Positions 12,394-24,832 of a stretch of 64,000 bases of DNA are shown piece after piece. The DNA is from Hymenochaete sp. R1 (Eukaryota; Basidiomycota; Agaricomycetes; Hymenochaetales; Hymenochaetaceae). The stretch covers positions 308,277 through 372,276 of the forward strand of contig JAFREE010000009.1 of assembly GCA_019400425.1 (NCBI GenBank). The letters run 5' to 3'. The notes beneath the pieces are model-generated. The model saw nothing but the letters and a program-made list of their open reading frames with translations. It searched no databases and was not told the origin of the DNA. Position numbers and translations under genes: made by a program. Position 1 is the stretch's first letter. Each line of letters starts with the position of its first letter.

Positions 12394-13732
12394 TTGGGTG
12401 ATTGTTCGACGACGTGGGGTTCGACAAATTTTACGACTTTTTGAGTCATCCGAAAAGCTGGCATGATGGACGAAGAGATCGGAAATGTGGCTGGAGTTTC
12501 ATCCAAGGAAGCAGATTGAAAGAAAGAACCGGGAAGAACGCCCGACAAACACGGCCGCAGACTTGGTTTGGTCATCGTTTCCCGCGCGGTTTCACTTCGA
12601 CCGTCGTCGTCATCCACCTTTCGTATCCTCGTAATAAGTATTTTCACCGATCCAAGTCATATTCGTGGATTAATTTGAGCACATAAGTAAGCTGTTCTAA
12701 TGACATTTTGTGTTTCTCTGCGATTGTTTTTTCAAAATAAATTTATAGTTTTCCATCTCTACTTCATCGGGTTGTCCTTCCGCTTTTTCGTGAAGTAGCC
12801 GATTCACAGCGTCTCCTTGAAAACTTCAGACGCCGATCAAGACTCAAGATACCTCGGATGGATCATACGACTAACGAATCTCTGTACACATCCACGAGTT
12901 CAACGTTATCCAAGAATGAAAGCATAAAGGTTGCGGACGCAGTACGAATTCGATCTGGTGGCGGAAAACTCAATCGAGAAACTGCACAGCTCTCCGGTAT
13001 CAAGGACGACGCGTACTCTCCTTTTGTTACCTAGCCCATACTCATCAATTGCCTATCTATAATTTTCAGCCTGGGCGATATTCAGGCAGTCTAACAATTG
13101 CATATAGATGTAATTGTAGTGATACGTACCAAGTGTAGAAGACAACGTGTACTCACGTTCCGTTTCGACTGTGTCCAACTTAAAACTATCGATCAGCAAG
13201 AAAAGCTGAAGTACAGTGGCCTATTGACCGTCTCTGTATCTGCACAGAATCAACGGCTCGAGAGAGGAGATGGTTGATTGAATGGGCCTAATTGCAAGAG
13301 TACCCGCCATGGAAGTTGAAGGTAATAGAACCAAGAGAATTAAGAAACTAAGAGGAGAGTTCGCCGTTTACGATGGCGATCCCAGCATGCTTATGTCAGA
13401 AACGCGCTTTCAATCTCCGACGACGCGTCAAATTTTGTATCGTATTTGATATTCGGGCCTTGCAGCCCTTGACAAATGGAATTTTAAGCTTCGCCAGGTG
13501 GATACAAAGCAACGCAATACGACGACACGGTATGTTGCCACCTTATTACGCCATGGGCTCATCTTCTTATTGCTAAATAGCTATAAGGGAAGGGGAATGA
13601 CCTATCCTGCTCCATCACCACAACGGCGCTGAGAAGTCTCACAGGTATATAGAAAGCGGTAAAGTTTATTCAACTAACAAAGATCTATCAGAACAAATCC
13701 ATCCAGTCAGAGCTCGTCTCTAATCCAGCACT
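12394..13732. other. intergenic between transporter and reductase
   Basis: 1.3 kb without a supported gene. Open frames at 12402-12686 (+) and 12375-12647 (-) overlap each other, lack family resemblance and cover the transporter start. The region presumably holds the transporter promoter and the reductase 3' end. Confidence 0.5.
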
Positions 13733-16700
13733 CTAAATAAAGCCAGTCTCCCTCCATCGACTCACCCACCTCTCCACCTCCAACGCACCCATCGGGCCTG
13801 CCTCTCTCAGCGTTCCTGACACAGCCTGAGCCTTTTCCGATGCAAGTCTCGCAGCGCCCAAGGGCTCAACATCGTACTCCTCTCTATCTCCCTTGCGTGC
13901 ACTCCCTGCTTTCACCGACCGGAAGAAGTCGATAAGACGCAACGCAGGTACGGAACGGTATTCTTTCTCGACCTGATCTGCTTCGGAACCAACTTGAGAG
14001 AGGCGCTCTTCGAGTGAGGAAAGCCATTCGGGGTACGAGACGACAGGAAGGGATAATGCTTTGGAGAACTCTGAGATGATGGTGGACCAAGGTACGGGCT
14101 TAGGGTGGACGAGATGGAGAACGTTCTCGCTGGTATGAAGCATATCGGCAATGGCACCTGCAGCATCGTACGCAGAAATCCAAGTCACATCCTAAGGAAA
14201 CAGCGGATAAGCTTCGAAGTCCTAGAATATTCAGAATCAGGGGAAACCTACCCCTTCGGCATTAGGAAGTTTACCCAGAGCAATACTAGATTTGACGAGA
14301 CTTGGGAACCATTCATGGTCGTTCCAGGCTCCGCTCTGTCCACCCGTCATCTGCCCACATCTCACGACGGTCGAACTGAGAAGGGTGTCTTCTCCGCATT
14401 TTTGCAAAATCCGCTCCGAGACCCATTTGCTCTCGCCATAACCCGAACCGACGGCAGAGTCCGGACTATCGAGAGGATCTTCTGAAGCTGGACCTTGTCC
14501 TACAGCATCTATAACATTTGTCAGGCTGCCATTCTGCGAGAAGAAAAACCATTACCCACTTTGAAATACGCCAACTGAACTGACGAATATGATGCGGGGA
14601 GGTGAAGCCCCTGAAGAGCACAAAGAGAAGTCGATGAAGTTGCGGACGCTTCGGATATTGCTTTCAAATGAAGCAACGGAGACGTTGAAGTTGACACGCC
14701 AGGCTTGAAAGACCAAAATTATTAGATAATCGTATGTTTAGGTGCTTTCAATAATTTACCATTATGCACGATATGCGTTACTCTAGAGCGAAGCTTGAAG
14801 AAGTGAAATGTGTTTAGTTATTTAAGTGGCGAGGAATAACAAAGAATAACAACGAACCTCCGCTAATAACCTCGCTCCAATACCAAAATCCGATTGAGAA
14901 GGATCGCCCTCTACAAACTGAACTCTTGAATCGCACAAGGTCTTCGCACTAAGCCCCTCCCTCTCGAAAGCCGCTATATGACGTTCTCTCGCGCTCAATC
15001 CGTCGTCGCTGGGTCTCGACATCGCATATACCTTCTCGACGTTGCTTCTACGGAGAACGCAGGCTAAAATATTAGCCCCAAAGGAACCCGTCCCACCCGT
15101 GAGTAAAACAACATCTGCGGCTGGCTGCGTTGAAGATTCGCCGCCCCGGAAAACTGGTATATCCTGCGCATATTTCTCGACCAATGCTTCCAGTTCGCGG
15201 CGTTTTGCGTCAAGCTTGTCAACAGGGTTTGTTTTGGAGCCGATTGCAAGAGATGATAGGCTACCAGCTAGGCCGGAAATGGTAGGGCTCTCGTAGACGA
15301 AGTTCAGAGGAAGTTTGTCCACGATATGAGGTCGATATTCGCACAGAACGTGTAGAACGGAGTTGCGAATCCACGTCGCTTGTAGGCTTCATCGCATGTC
15401 AGCTGACATGAAGTTTGTAAGGTGTGCCGCAAAGGAGGGCTTACCTGTCAAGACCGACTTCAAAGAGATCCCTATCATCATCAATGCGCTTCACTCGCGT
15501 CTTCAAAGTCTTCCCTACAATCTGTCGTACAAGGACCTTCACATCATCTTCGTCCCAACTCGTCGGTGCCTTGAAACCGACTTGTGCGTTATTTTCAACC
15601 GCATCATAAGCAGCATTGATTTCATCCGTGTAATCATTGATTATAACTTGTCGACGGAGACTCCCTTTCGCTGTGTACGAAAACGGTTTCTTTGGCGATG
15701 CTACGATGATCATCTGAATGAGATGAAGCTTCAATTCGAATTAATTGACGAATAAACCAGCACCAGTGCTTACCTCTTTGAAAATCCGGGAATGCGAAGG
15801 CGCATATGTGTTCATACTCTCAATCGCAGGCCTGCGAACAAGTCAGTCTCCCCCAGTATCGGTCTATCACAAACATTAGCTTACCAAATGAGCGTTCGGA
15901 ATTCGGAAAGCTTTCTCTCATCCACGGGATCGAAGGCGAAAGCGGCCTTGGGCTGTACCAAGACTCCGCAATGGAACTTTCCACGGCCAAAAATAACTGC
16001 ACCCGCAACGAACGCGTCGCGCATTAATATTCGTTCTGGATCGGAAGGATAATCAGATGTAGTTTCCAACGATCAGAAAACAAAGTCCATACCGAGAGGT
16101 CCAGGGTTTGTCTTCTCGCCGGTAGAATGCATTATTTGATCGTCGGTACGCCCGATTAGCTTCCACAGACCAGAACGTGTTGGGTGCGGTTCTACTAGAT
16201 CGTTCGTGGCATACCCTTCGATCGAGTTGATCGTAGTATTGAGAGCGTTCGGACAGTAAAGATCCGAGGCCTAAGGCATTTCCAATTAATACTAACTTTC
16301 TCTTGGGTACGAAGCAACGTACCAGTAAGACCATGTGAAACACGTTCTCTCCGTAGTTGATGAAGTACATATCACGCGCAGGATGAATTTCAAAGTACTC
16401 CCAGTCTCTTACGAAAGGCTCTTCAGAGGAAATGAGCCATTGGGAGCAATTCTCATCGAAAGAAAGAACTTACTGCACACAAGAGCACTGACTTGGAGAC
16501 ATTCCGTCCTATGGGCGAACTTAAGTATTTGATGAAGAGACGGTCGGTATTCACTTACGAAGCGTAGACAGTGAAGAGGTTCACGCCGCTCGAGGACAGG
16601 ATATCGCCGGCCTCTTTAGACAGAGGGCCTCCGCCGTATAACTGATCGAACGTTTTAATATTGAGCCATCCTTCCATCTGGATGAAAAGACTTACGATAC

Positions 16701-17948
16701 CCTTCGTTCGAATGAGCTTTTCTATGCTCATTGAATTTTGCGACCAAGTCTTATCCTTGGCTTAGCAAAACCAATCGTCAGATACGAGAAGACCAACCTA
16801 CCTCCATAAATGTTGGCGTCGAGAAAACGTAGTCAGTTTTTGCACCAACGATCGCTTCCAGTGTATTAATTGGATTAGGGACGACGGGCGGTGAATGCGG
16901 TGGGAAAACAGCGGCAGTAACTCCACAGGTCGCCTAAAAAGTCGTTTAGTCCTACTATTCGACACAGGGTAATGAGAATTCGTACTACTATCGACATTGC
17001 AAATGCACCCATTGCGTGGAAAAGCGGTACAGCGTGGCACGCCAAAACTTGCCCGGCAAGGTCTACCTCACCATACACTAAGAAAAGCATCATTCAGCTA
17101 CGCTCCAGAAAACGTCAAAAGGTTTTTTTGATACACGTACTTGGTGTCGAAGCAAAACGTACAAGGGCACTATGCTTGATGGAGATTGGTTTCGGGTACG
17201 CAGTGGTGCCTAGTGAAAAGTTCAGACACCGTTCAAACGATGGCAGTCGGAACACTAATACTACGAACCTGATGAATGAAAGATGATCGGAACATCCTCC
17301 AGGTTTAGCTTTGCTGGTGGCTCCGGTATAAAGCTAGATTCGCTTTCCTCAGGCGGAAAGAGATCACTAAAGATCGGCGTAGTATGTATATCAACGGTAT
17401 GGTCCTTATGCAAAGCCTTCAGCGCCGCAGCGGCCAGGTTCTGATTCGCTTGGTCTGGCGAGACAAACAAATGCTTGGAGTTGGTTTTGGATAGCAAATG
17501 CGTAACTGCTGATGGACTATTTCGCGGTGAGATGGGGAAGATGGTGCATCCAGTGCGCATAGAACCCATTATGAGGCAGATGAACGTTATAGTATCTTCA
17601 CCGGCGATAAGTATTGAGAATTGGAATAGCGATAATACACACACCTAAAGTAGCAAGCACAGATATAACAGGTGCCTTCCCATCCTTCCTCAGCGACAAA
17701 TCCTCTCCAATCGCGTCCCTCAAGAACCTCGCAGACCGATGAATGCCCTTGATAACGTCCTCCCATAGAAGTGTTCTCTTTGAACCAGACTCGTCCACAA
17801 AAAGGAAGACAGGATGTTTCGGGGAACGTTGGGCTTGCCATTCGTACAGCTCGGGTATAGTGAGCGAGCAATCCAGAGGCGGCTGCGTGAACGTCTTGCT
17901 CTCGAGGCCTTGAGTATGCGGAACGGACGTCAAATGGCTGGACCTCAT
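13733..17948 (-). CDS. NRPS-like adenylate-forming reductase (A-T-R), carboxylic acid reductase type
   Basis: Activates a carboxylic acid as its adenylate, loads it on a phosphopantetheine arm and reduces it to an aldehyde with NADPH. Order: adenylation domain with SLTIPELYEWQAQRSP at the start, A3 HSSGTTAYPKPI (split by an intron near 17230), LYGGGPLSKEAGDIL, VGRTDD-like GRTDDQIMHSTGEKTNPGP and an RSAIIFGRGKFHCGVLVQPK segment. Then the carrier domain DLFEVGLDSLQATW, and a thioester reductase with Rossmann VVLLTGGTGSFGANIL, VHNAWRVNFN and the YxxxK motif in GYGESKWVSERIL. It stops at 13733. The carrier Ser codon is split by an intron (15387-15444). Many introns. Not lysine biosynthesis Lys2, because the N-terminal condensation-like region is absent. 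Substrate unknown; basidiomycete relatives reduce aromatic or amino acids. Confidence 0.88.
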
Positions 17949-19286
17949 GGCGAAAAATGAGGATGGCGAAAAAAAATGGTTGGCGAAAAGAGCGGTTTAA
18001 GTCCTAGAGGTTGCTTCTAGAGGCTCTAGAGACCAATCCCGATCATTTTTCAGCTTCCATGGCCGTGATATTGCTCATCGTCTTATCGCCAACATCGCCG
18101 GGCGTAGGGAACCCGATCACAATATGGATGAACATTCAGGACGAGCTTGGGAGCATTGGGAGTCCAACAGAAAGTGTTCTGACAAGAACGTTTGGAGATA
18201 GGGCTGGTCCCTTCCCCTTCCCCCGACATTGGCTAGAAAACGACGAAGGATCTGAGATACTGACATGGAAGATGAGACGGAGAAGAATAGGACGGCGTAC
18301 TGGATTGGTTAGATTATTAGCCCGTTCCCAGTGTCGTTTCGTGCCTTTCGAGCTCAAGCATCCTTCTCTTCAAAGGTATCTCGTGAGCAAACTGCAAAAC
18401 CAATGCTCCGGACAACATTGATAGCAGCTATAGCAGTTCAGAGGGACTTCAGGGAGTTTTAAGTTGACTAGAAAGGACGCGGAAGGAGCGGATGAGTTGA
18501 TGGAAGATGGCTGGAAAAGTACGATGGAAAACCAAAGTTCGGCCAGTCGCCGAGGTCCTAATCCGGAGGTGATCGACACTCCGACTCGGACCTCGGAATC
18601 GGAAGTTAGACCCAAGCCGAAAGAACACAAGCTTGTACAGATAATTCTAGGATGAGGAGGGTGCCGATTGACGGCAGTTTGAGTTTCATATTGACATCAT
18701 TAAGTATCCACATACCTTTCAATGGGAAGGCATGAATTCGGGGCCCGTAGTTGAATGTGTGGGATCCCTTTCAAGACTACAACTGCCAGTGACAACGGAA
18801 GACACCGAGCAGATAAACTATCATAAAGAAGCGCTCATAGTCCAATTGGCGAAGACCCCATTCCATCCAAATAATGCGATAAGTAGTACAACGTTGATTG
18901 AAGATGAAGCGGAAAGGTATCAGAAATAAGTCAAAGGCGAAGGGTATAGAACCCTACGCTACTACTAGAGTTCGCGAAAAACCAACTCGAGCCAAACCAA
19001 GAAACAAAGCCCAATCAAAGATAAAAATGATACGGATAGTGTAAACTAGATCCCCGATGAGAAAGTGTAAGAAGTGTGAATGCGATAGCGGATGCAAGTA
19101 TGAGTGTTGAGAAGGTAAAGACAGTGGAGTTCCAGAGTCCACGATATGTGGTGAAAGCACAAGGGGAAAGCAAATGATGGACAGAGGACGAAATCAAATC
19201 ATTTCGGACATTGTACGGTTCGTGAAGAATGAAGCGGGTGGGAGAAAAAAAACGCTCGAACGGGTAATGAAAGGGCGCTTGCTTCC
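17949..19286. other. intergenic
   Basis: 1.3 kb between the reductase start and the DUF7729 gene's stop. Open frames at 18011-18421 (+) and 18370-18630 (-) show no family features or splice-supported continuation. I see no gene. Confidence 0.45.
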
Positions 19287-20662
19287 TCACGTTACCAGGA
19301 CAAAAGGCAACATCAGAGCAATCAACGACACCCACCACCATTCACGACCCGACAAACTCCGCGTCGCAGCGCCCGTTTCCAGCCCAATAACCGCATAGCC
19401 AGTTCCGCAAACCTTTGAAGCTGCATCCGCCGCATTTTCGTACGTCTCCTTCAACCCATCCGCACTGCTGTTCCCAGCCTTAATCGTATCTGCGTAAAGC
19501 CCAAACAAGCTCGAGGCGCAACTACTACAACTCGGTTCGGTATTCGGCGGCATGCCTATGCCAAGCGGGAGCTGGTAGAGGTATAAATCGTAGGGGGACG
19601 AGTCGTGCGCGGCAAAGGTGTAACAGTACGTCCCTGCTGCTTGGTTCACGAGGCACCCCGCATCGCGCATTAAAGAATACGATTCGAGGCCGAGTAGAGT
19701 CTGCGAGACTAGTGCGTTGTTGCCTTTCAATTCCGTACTACAAGCAGACTTGAGCGCTGAGGCAAACCAGTCTGTATTCGAAACGCAGGTGTCGAACGAA
19801 GGCGTCGTGTTGCATGTACCGAAGACCATTGCATTGAGCGCCGTCAGGTTCGTCTGAGCCTGCTAGAAAATGTTAGTAAAGCAGGCAAAATCAATTAGGA
19901 AGAAAAAAATAAACGTTTGAGAGGTGAAATATGGAAAGGCCAGTCAGCTGGAAGAAAGAAATATCAAAGCATCATTCCTTTACGCACCTCAATAAATTCC
20001 GAACTGAACTGCGAAAGAAGGCTGAACGGCCGACACGTGCGGAAGGCCTGCGACTGAGTCATATTTTGAAAGAAGACTTGGCACGTCTGCGTCGTAACGT
20101 TTGAGGAAGACCCTGTTGAGTCGAACGGCTGGGGGAAAGGTGTTGGGAGCGAAGGAGGTTCTGAATCGTCTGGTACGGGAGGAACAGTCTGCGAAGTTTG
20201 AGATACGGTCGAGGTTGCTGTTGCAGAAATTGATATGGACGTTCCTGACTCGGATGATGCAACAATATCAGTTGAGGGGACAACTGGGTCTGATAGCGAG
20301 AGTGTCTGCCGTCGATGATGTTCGAAAAGGCCTCGCCGTTGTACTCCGACTGATTCCTGGAGGACATTTGACCGGTCCGGATCGTCTATTTCCTGGTGAG
20401 GCATTCCAAAGTCAAAATTTAAAGACCCGATATGCCGAGAAGAAAGAGCGACAAGTATGAGAACTGCTGGGACTAGAAGAATCGTCCATCGTATCCTCCT
20501 TGCGGTCTGTTTTTTCCGTTCCTGAGTCTGAGCAGTCGCATGCACCATTTGGTTTGTGGGCCTACAGCCTTTTGAGAATGATTGGGAGAACACGTCCGTC
20601 TCCTTCTCGTGTTCGTCCGTAACAACGATCGAGGGTAAGGGAGATACAGGAGGGGTGAACAT
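19287..20662 (-). CDS. DUF7729-type cell-surface protein
   Basis: Fungal protein of unknown function with a conserved Cys-rich domain of the DUF7729 type. Two exons (20662-19988 and 19859-19287) give 415 residues. After MFTPPVSPLPSIVV and a basic stretch comes a hydrophobic helix (WTILLVPAVLILVALSS, about residues 55-75) that could be a signal anchor. A Ser/Thr/Pro-rich stalk follows, then the domain: LPTPFPQPFDS, CQVFFQNMTQSQAFRTCRPF, FGTCNTTPSFDTC, NTDWFASAL, LMRDAGCLVNQAAGTYCY and PSCSSCASSLFGLYA. It ends with the hydrophobic tail WWWVSLIALMLPFVLVT, fitting a GPI-attachment signal or a second membrane anchor. Start chosen at MFTPP because upstream codons lack conservation-like features. 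Confidence 0.8.
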
Positions 20663-23233
20663 GCCCAATCTCCAAAGTGTGCTTTTAAATAAGTTTGGAA
20701 CTCTGGAATCACGATGTTGATGTCGAAGTTGCTGGAGGATTGATAACCAAGAAATGATTGAAAGACAGATCACGAAAGTTTTCGCTGCGTCGAGGAAGTA
20801 AAGAGCGTGGCGCTGTAAGGACTGTGAGCTGTAAATGAGCGTGTGGGGGGAGAAGAGTTCACGAGAAAAAGCCTCCGCGTGGGCGAGGCTAGATCTGAGT
20901 GAGTGATATCTTGCCGAGGATATCTATAGCCAAATTAAAGACCGTTCGCCAAGCTCAGCAGCGCAACGTCCTCTTCCTGCAGCAAAATTTGCGAGGGCGT
21001 CGAGTCGATCTGCTTCAACGACAGCGGCGGCGACGACGACGAAAGAGAGATGGCGGTGAGAGGTTGAGGTGTTGTTGGAATGGAAAGGAGTGAAAAAAAG
21101 AGGAAAGGTCGAATGGGAAGGGCCGCCATTAAAACAGTTCCTGGAGGTCTAGACTTAGGATTATGTAATCCATCTCAGTGCCTCGTGGTAATTCGGCAAC
21201 TCGGGTGGCGTCTCTCTTTCTCTCCCCGCTCAACTTCCTGATCTTCATCATGAACTCGGACCCTTCTGTATCATGGAAAGAGATCACTTACGCTATTCAC
21301 ATGTTGTCTTCGTAACTGGAGGAGAGGGATTCACTGAAGCCTCTATTCGACAATTGTCCAGAGAGAAAAATAACGGTCACCCTTTGATGCATGTCTCAAA
21401 GTAATCCAAGTCGACCTGAAACACTTTTTCCGGCTCTCCCTTCCAATTCGATCATATCCCACTCCCAGCCTGTTCCTTCTATCTGAAACTGATGATTTTT
21501 CAGTGGCTTATACTTCGGCTATTCTCCCGGTGAGTGTGAGCATGGACTCTACCAATCCAATCTCAAAAGGCTTGTTGTGCCTCGAAATCGAGAGGTAATA
21601 TGTAAAGCAGGAGTCGAAGCTTTGTGAGAGACATCATGTCCCGCAGACGTCATTGGCACAAACAGTTCAAACTGACTCCAACAGCTGCAGTTGACAATAT
21701 CACCCTATCGCAGGCGCCCGACGGCGAACGCTCAGAGCTCTCACACCGCAATTGTGATTGTGACTGTAACCGGCGTTTGGTAATTCGTAGCGATTCAACG
21801 ATTGTTCCATACCCGTTGCCGATCCTTCTAATCACCGCCCTATCTGAAAATTCAAATGGAGCTCGCCACCTTGAAAATCCTCGGGACGATCAGGGCATGG
21901 ATTGATGACCTCAATCGTTGTCGTGTGAGGATCCTTATTCTCCGGCGCTCTCGACCTCTGAATCAGCAAAAGCTTGTATCAGAGGTATGGTACTCGTCAC
22001 TCGAGATCAAGGACACTACTGGCTGGATTATATCTGTTTTCTGACCTTTCGGCATAGCTATATGAGTGGGGGGGATGTGGGACCTGAGTTCGTACTAGTA
22101 CCAGTGTGGCGGTGACTCTTTGACACGTGACTAAGGTTTACGAAATACAAGAGATATCTAATACAAGTACTGTACAACAAGGTATGTCAATATTGACAAA
22201 CTCTTTCTCGCGCAGAAAAGTTGAAAAGTTTGAACTCACTACTGGGCCCTTCAAAGCACTTCTCCCCGCACACGCCAGACATCCGCAACCATCGGACTAG
22301 CCTGCGAAAGGCAAGTCGGCATTTTTGCTTCGCTACGGTGACTCGGATGGTGCCTTGGACTAGCGATCAGCGTGGGCGCGGCATGACGCCATCTATTGCC
22401 TCGTGCTCAAAGCTCGGCTTTACGAAATTTCACAAGATTCGTGACGACAACAACGTTGAGTTCTTCCACTTTGAAGACAAACGTCTTTACTTTCTCACCC
22501 GATCTACTTATCGTTGAGGGAGGTCCGAGCTCGTCAAGTAACAATGCCTCTGTTGTCAGTGGAGGCCATAAAACGGCCGACGTCAGGTTTCCAAGTCTTT
22601 CATCTCATCTCACCTCTCCGAATTAGCCAGTCGTACGTGCTACTTCGAGTTGGTGGCCTGTGCAACGGTGCAAATTATTTAAGTTGCTATGTTGAAGCTG
22701 TGTACGTCACTGGTGCACAATAAATCCTGGACAATGGTTTCAGATTCTGTCGCGATGGCGGAATTGTGACGTCAAAGAGCTCAACAAACACTTCTTCATC
22801 ATCTACTTGCTGGACGTACAACGGAATTTATTCAACGTATTAATGGTTTATTTATACCATGATGATGATGGCCTACCATGCTAGAGGGTACGTCTTCTCC
22901 TTCTTCTTCCCAGAATAAGTCTTAGTTCAAGGTCGAACCGACTTTAAGTAAAATAGCCTCATTCTATAGCACAGCCAGTTGAAGCATTCAATCGGAAGTG
23001 AGAGCGTCCTTACATGCTTAGCTGCACTGCATCTGCCTGGTCGCCGCGACTCTGCCAGTTCGAGGTTGCAGGTCATCCCCACGCCATCGAGTACGTTGAG
23101 TTTTATATTCTTATGGACGGTAAATTGTTTATGTCCCATTTAGATATACTATCTTGTCAAGGAATACAAGATGAAGCTGGCGCTAGAAAGCTAAAACCGC
23201 GGATGTCTACATATAAGACGAGGATCCGACCAT
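20663..23233. other. gene-poor region
   Basis: 2.6 kb without a supported gene. A 64-codon minus frame at 20935-21129 starts like a signal peptide (MAALPIRPFLFFSLLSIP) but ends with no family match; it may be a small secreted protein or part of the DUF7729 mRNA leader. Plus frames at 21624-21905, 22221-22517 and 22396-22626 overlap in different registers and look random. A short ATG/GAT run lies near 22859-22870. Confidence 0.4.
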
Positions 23234-24187
23234 CTAAGCTTTATCCCGCTTCAATTTCTCCAAGAATGCAACCTTTTCTATATAGAACGGGTGATCCTTC
23301 ACAATATCCTTCAAAGCAGCTTTGTCGTTGGCTGTCATCTTTGGACTCAGTTCTCTGCCAAGGTTGCTAGTAAGACTCTCGACGTATCTGTCGCTGATAA
23401 GAATATTCGACTTTAGCTCCGCACCGAGACCCTTGAGTGTCGCGAAATCTACCAGAGCATCGATAGCCGAGGGCAAGATACGGATGGAACGAGCGAGACC
23501 GAACAGAGCGACGGCTTCCTGAACAGAACAGTCGAAGTATTTGATGAGGATAGCCATCACCATAAAGGCTGTCTGGTGCCACCCAGTTGAGCATGTCACC
23601 AAAAGACGTCCGTTGTCCGATTTGGTACCCTTCTCCACGAACTTCCACAGCTCCTTGTGCTTATCTTCTGTACCGAAGAGGATGTCGCGGTAATCCGTGT
23701 CGTTGGAATGACCGAAGCGGAAAGAATGGTAAGCATAACCGGAGTGTTCCTCCGGAATGGCGAAGTCCTGATCAGAGACCCAGAGGATGTTTGTGATGCC
23801 ACGACTCTTCAAGATGTCCTTGTCGTTCGTTTGTGTATAGGTGGTGGCGCAGATATTCGTGGTGACAAAGGGCATGATGTTGCATTTGAGAGGGGCACCG
23901 GTGTGGATAGGAGCCGTCTCCTGGGATGCTGAGGCCGCGGGCTCTTGTGGCGCCCGTTCCTCCTTGAGACGTTTCCTCTCTTGTTCAACGGGACTCTTCG
24001 GCTCACTATCAATACGCCCTCTCTTGCCTGTTGATGGAATCCTGGCTGTTCGTTCGGTCAAGAGTCCGGAATGTAAGTCAGACTCGTCGTTACGACTGAA
24101 CGATGGAGAACATGGGCCAGAAAAGGGGTCTGCTTTATACATACCACGGACCAAGCGAGATATTATTATGCATAAGCAAAGTATCAA
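23234..24187 (-). CDS. dual-specificity-phosphatase-like protein, probably catalytically dead
   Basis: A 317-codon intronless frame. A disordered charged N-terminus (residues about 20-95, with KRGRIDSEPK and KRLKEERAPQ, possible nuclear signals) precedes a dual-specificity-phosphatase-like fold: ITNILWVSDQDFAIP, YHSFRFGHSNDTDYRDIL, then the active-site loop LLVTCSTGWHQTAFMVMAIL and QEAVALFGLARSIRILPSAI. The loop has the nucleophile Cys, but the usual HCxxGxxR reads TCSTGWHQ: the preceding His is Thr and the phosphate-binding Arg is Gln. Family knowledge predicts no or very weak catalysis, so a phospho-binding scaffold like STYX is plausible. The start could be the internal ATG at 24142 (MYKADPFSG) or an upstream exon ending at an ATG-gtaagt near 24255. 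Confidence 0.65.
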   Translation of the reverse strand: MILCLCIIISRLVRGMYKADPFSGPCSPSFSRNDESDLHSGLLTERTARIPSTGKRGRIDSEPKSPVEQERKRLKEERAPQEPAASASQETAPIHTGAPLKCNIMPFVTTNICATTYTQTNDKDILKSRGITNILWVSDQDFAIPEEHSGYAYHSFRFGHSNDTDYRDILFGTEDKHKELWKFVEKGTKSDNGRLLVTCSTGWHQTAFMVMAILIKYFDCSVQEAVALFGLARSIRILPSAIDALVDFATLKGLGAELKSNILISDRYVESLTSNLGRELSPKMTANDKAALKDIVKDHPFYIEKVAFLEKLKRDKA

Positions 24188-24832
24188 ATTTGGTCAATTT
24201 CCCTATGCAGGTTTACATTGATTCAGCATGCCAGGCTTAGGGCCGAGCACTTACCATCGTTGCGTATACAAGCTGTCAAGCTGATGGATTTGAATGAAGA
24301 AAGTAGCACTATTCTAGCTTCACCCATGGAATTCACCGTTTCAGCTCTTTACATTAGGTTACCCTACCCCATCGTGGTCATGAAGTTGAAAATAAGCAGA
24401 CGCTAATTAACGTCATCCCAAGCAATAAAGGAGAATCGTATGTCATATGCCTGCTTTAGAACGTGAAGGAGCTTTTTCAAGTTTTTCTTCGATTCTTACT
24501 AGAATGAACAACGTGCAAACATCAGAATTCATTCCTTGGCGATCGGACCAACGATGAGATTGAAATGCACGGAAGGCCCTCGCGAAGAGAAAAAAAACAC
24601 CCAATTTTTTTCTACCGCCTTTCTACTAGTAGCCATCGGAAGAAGACAATAGAGTTCGAATCCCAAAACGGCGATTCATGCAAAGGTCAATACGATGAAG
24701 GTTTATCAGAATTATTCAAGCCTGTCTGGTTCTAAACCTCTGCTCAAAATAGCATGGACTTCCCAAACACCTCATACAACAGTACAGTCGACTCATAAAT
24801 AATTCATCGTTATTTATTCATTACAAGAAAGA
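24188..24832. other. intergenic
   Basis: AT-rich stretch between the phosphatase-like gene's start and the 3' end of the first SET gene. No coding signal. Confidence 0.5.

Noticed and set aside
18011..18421. 136-codon plus frame upstream of the reductase
   Set aside because: Low-complexity and random-looking, with an overlapping minus frame of equal quality.
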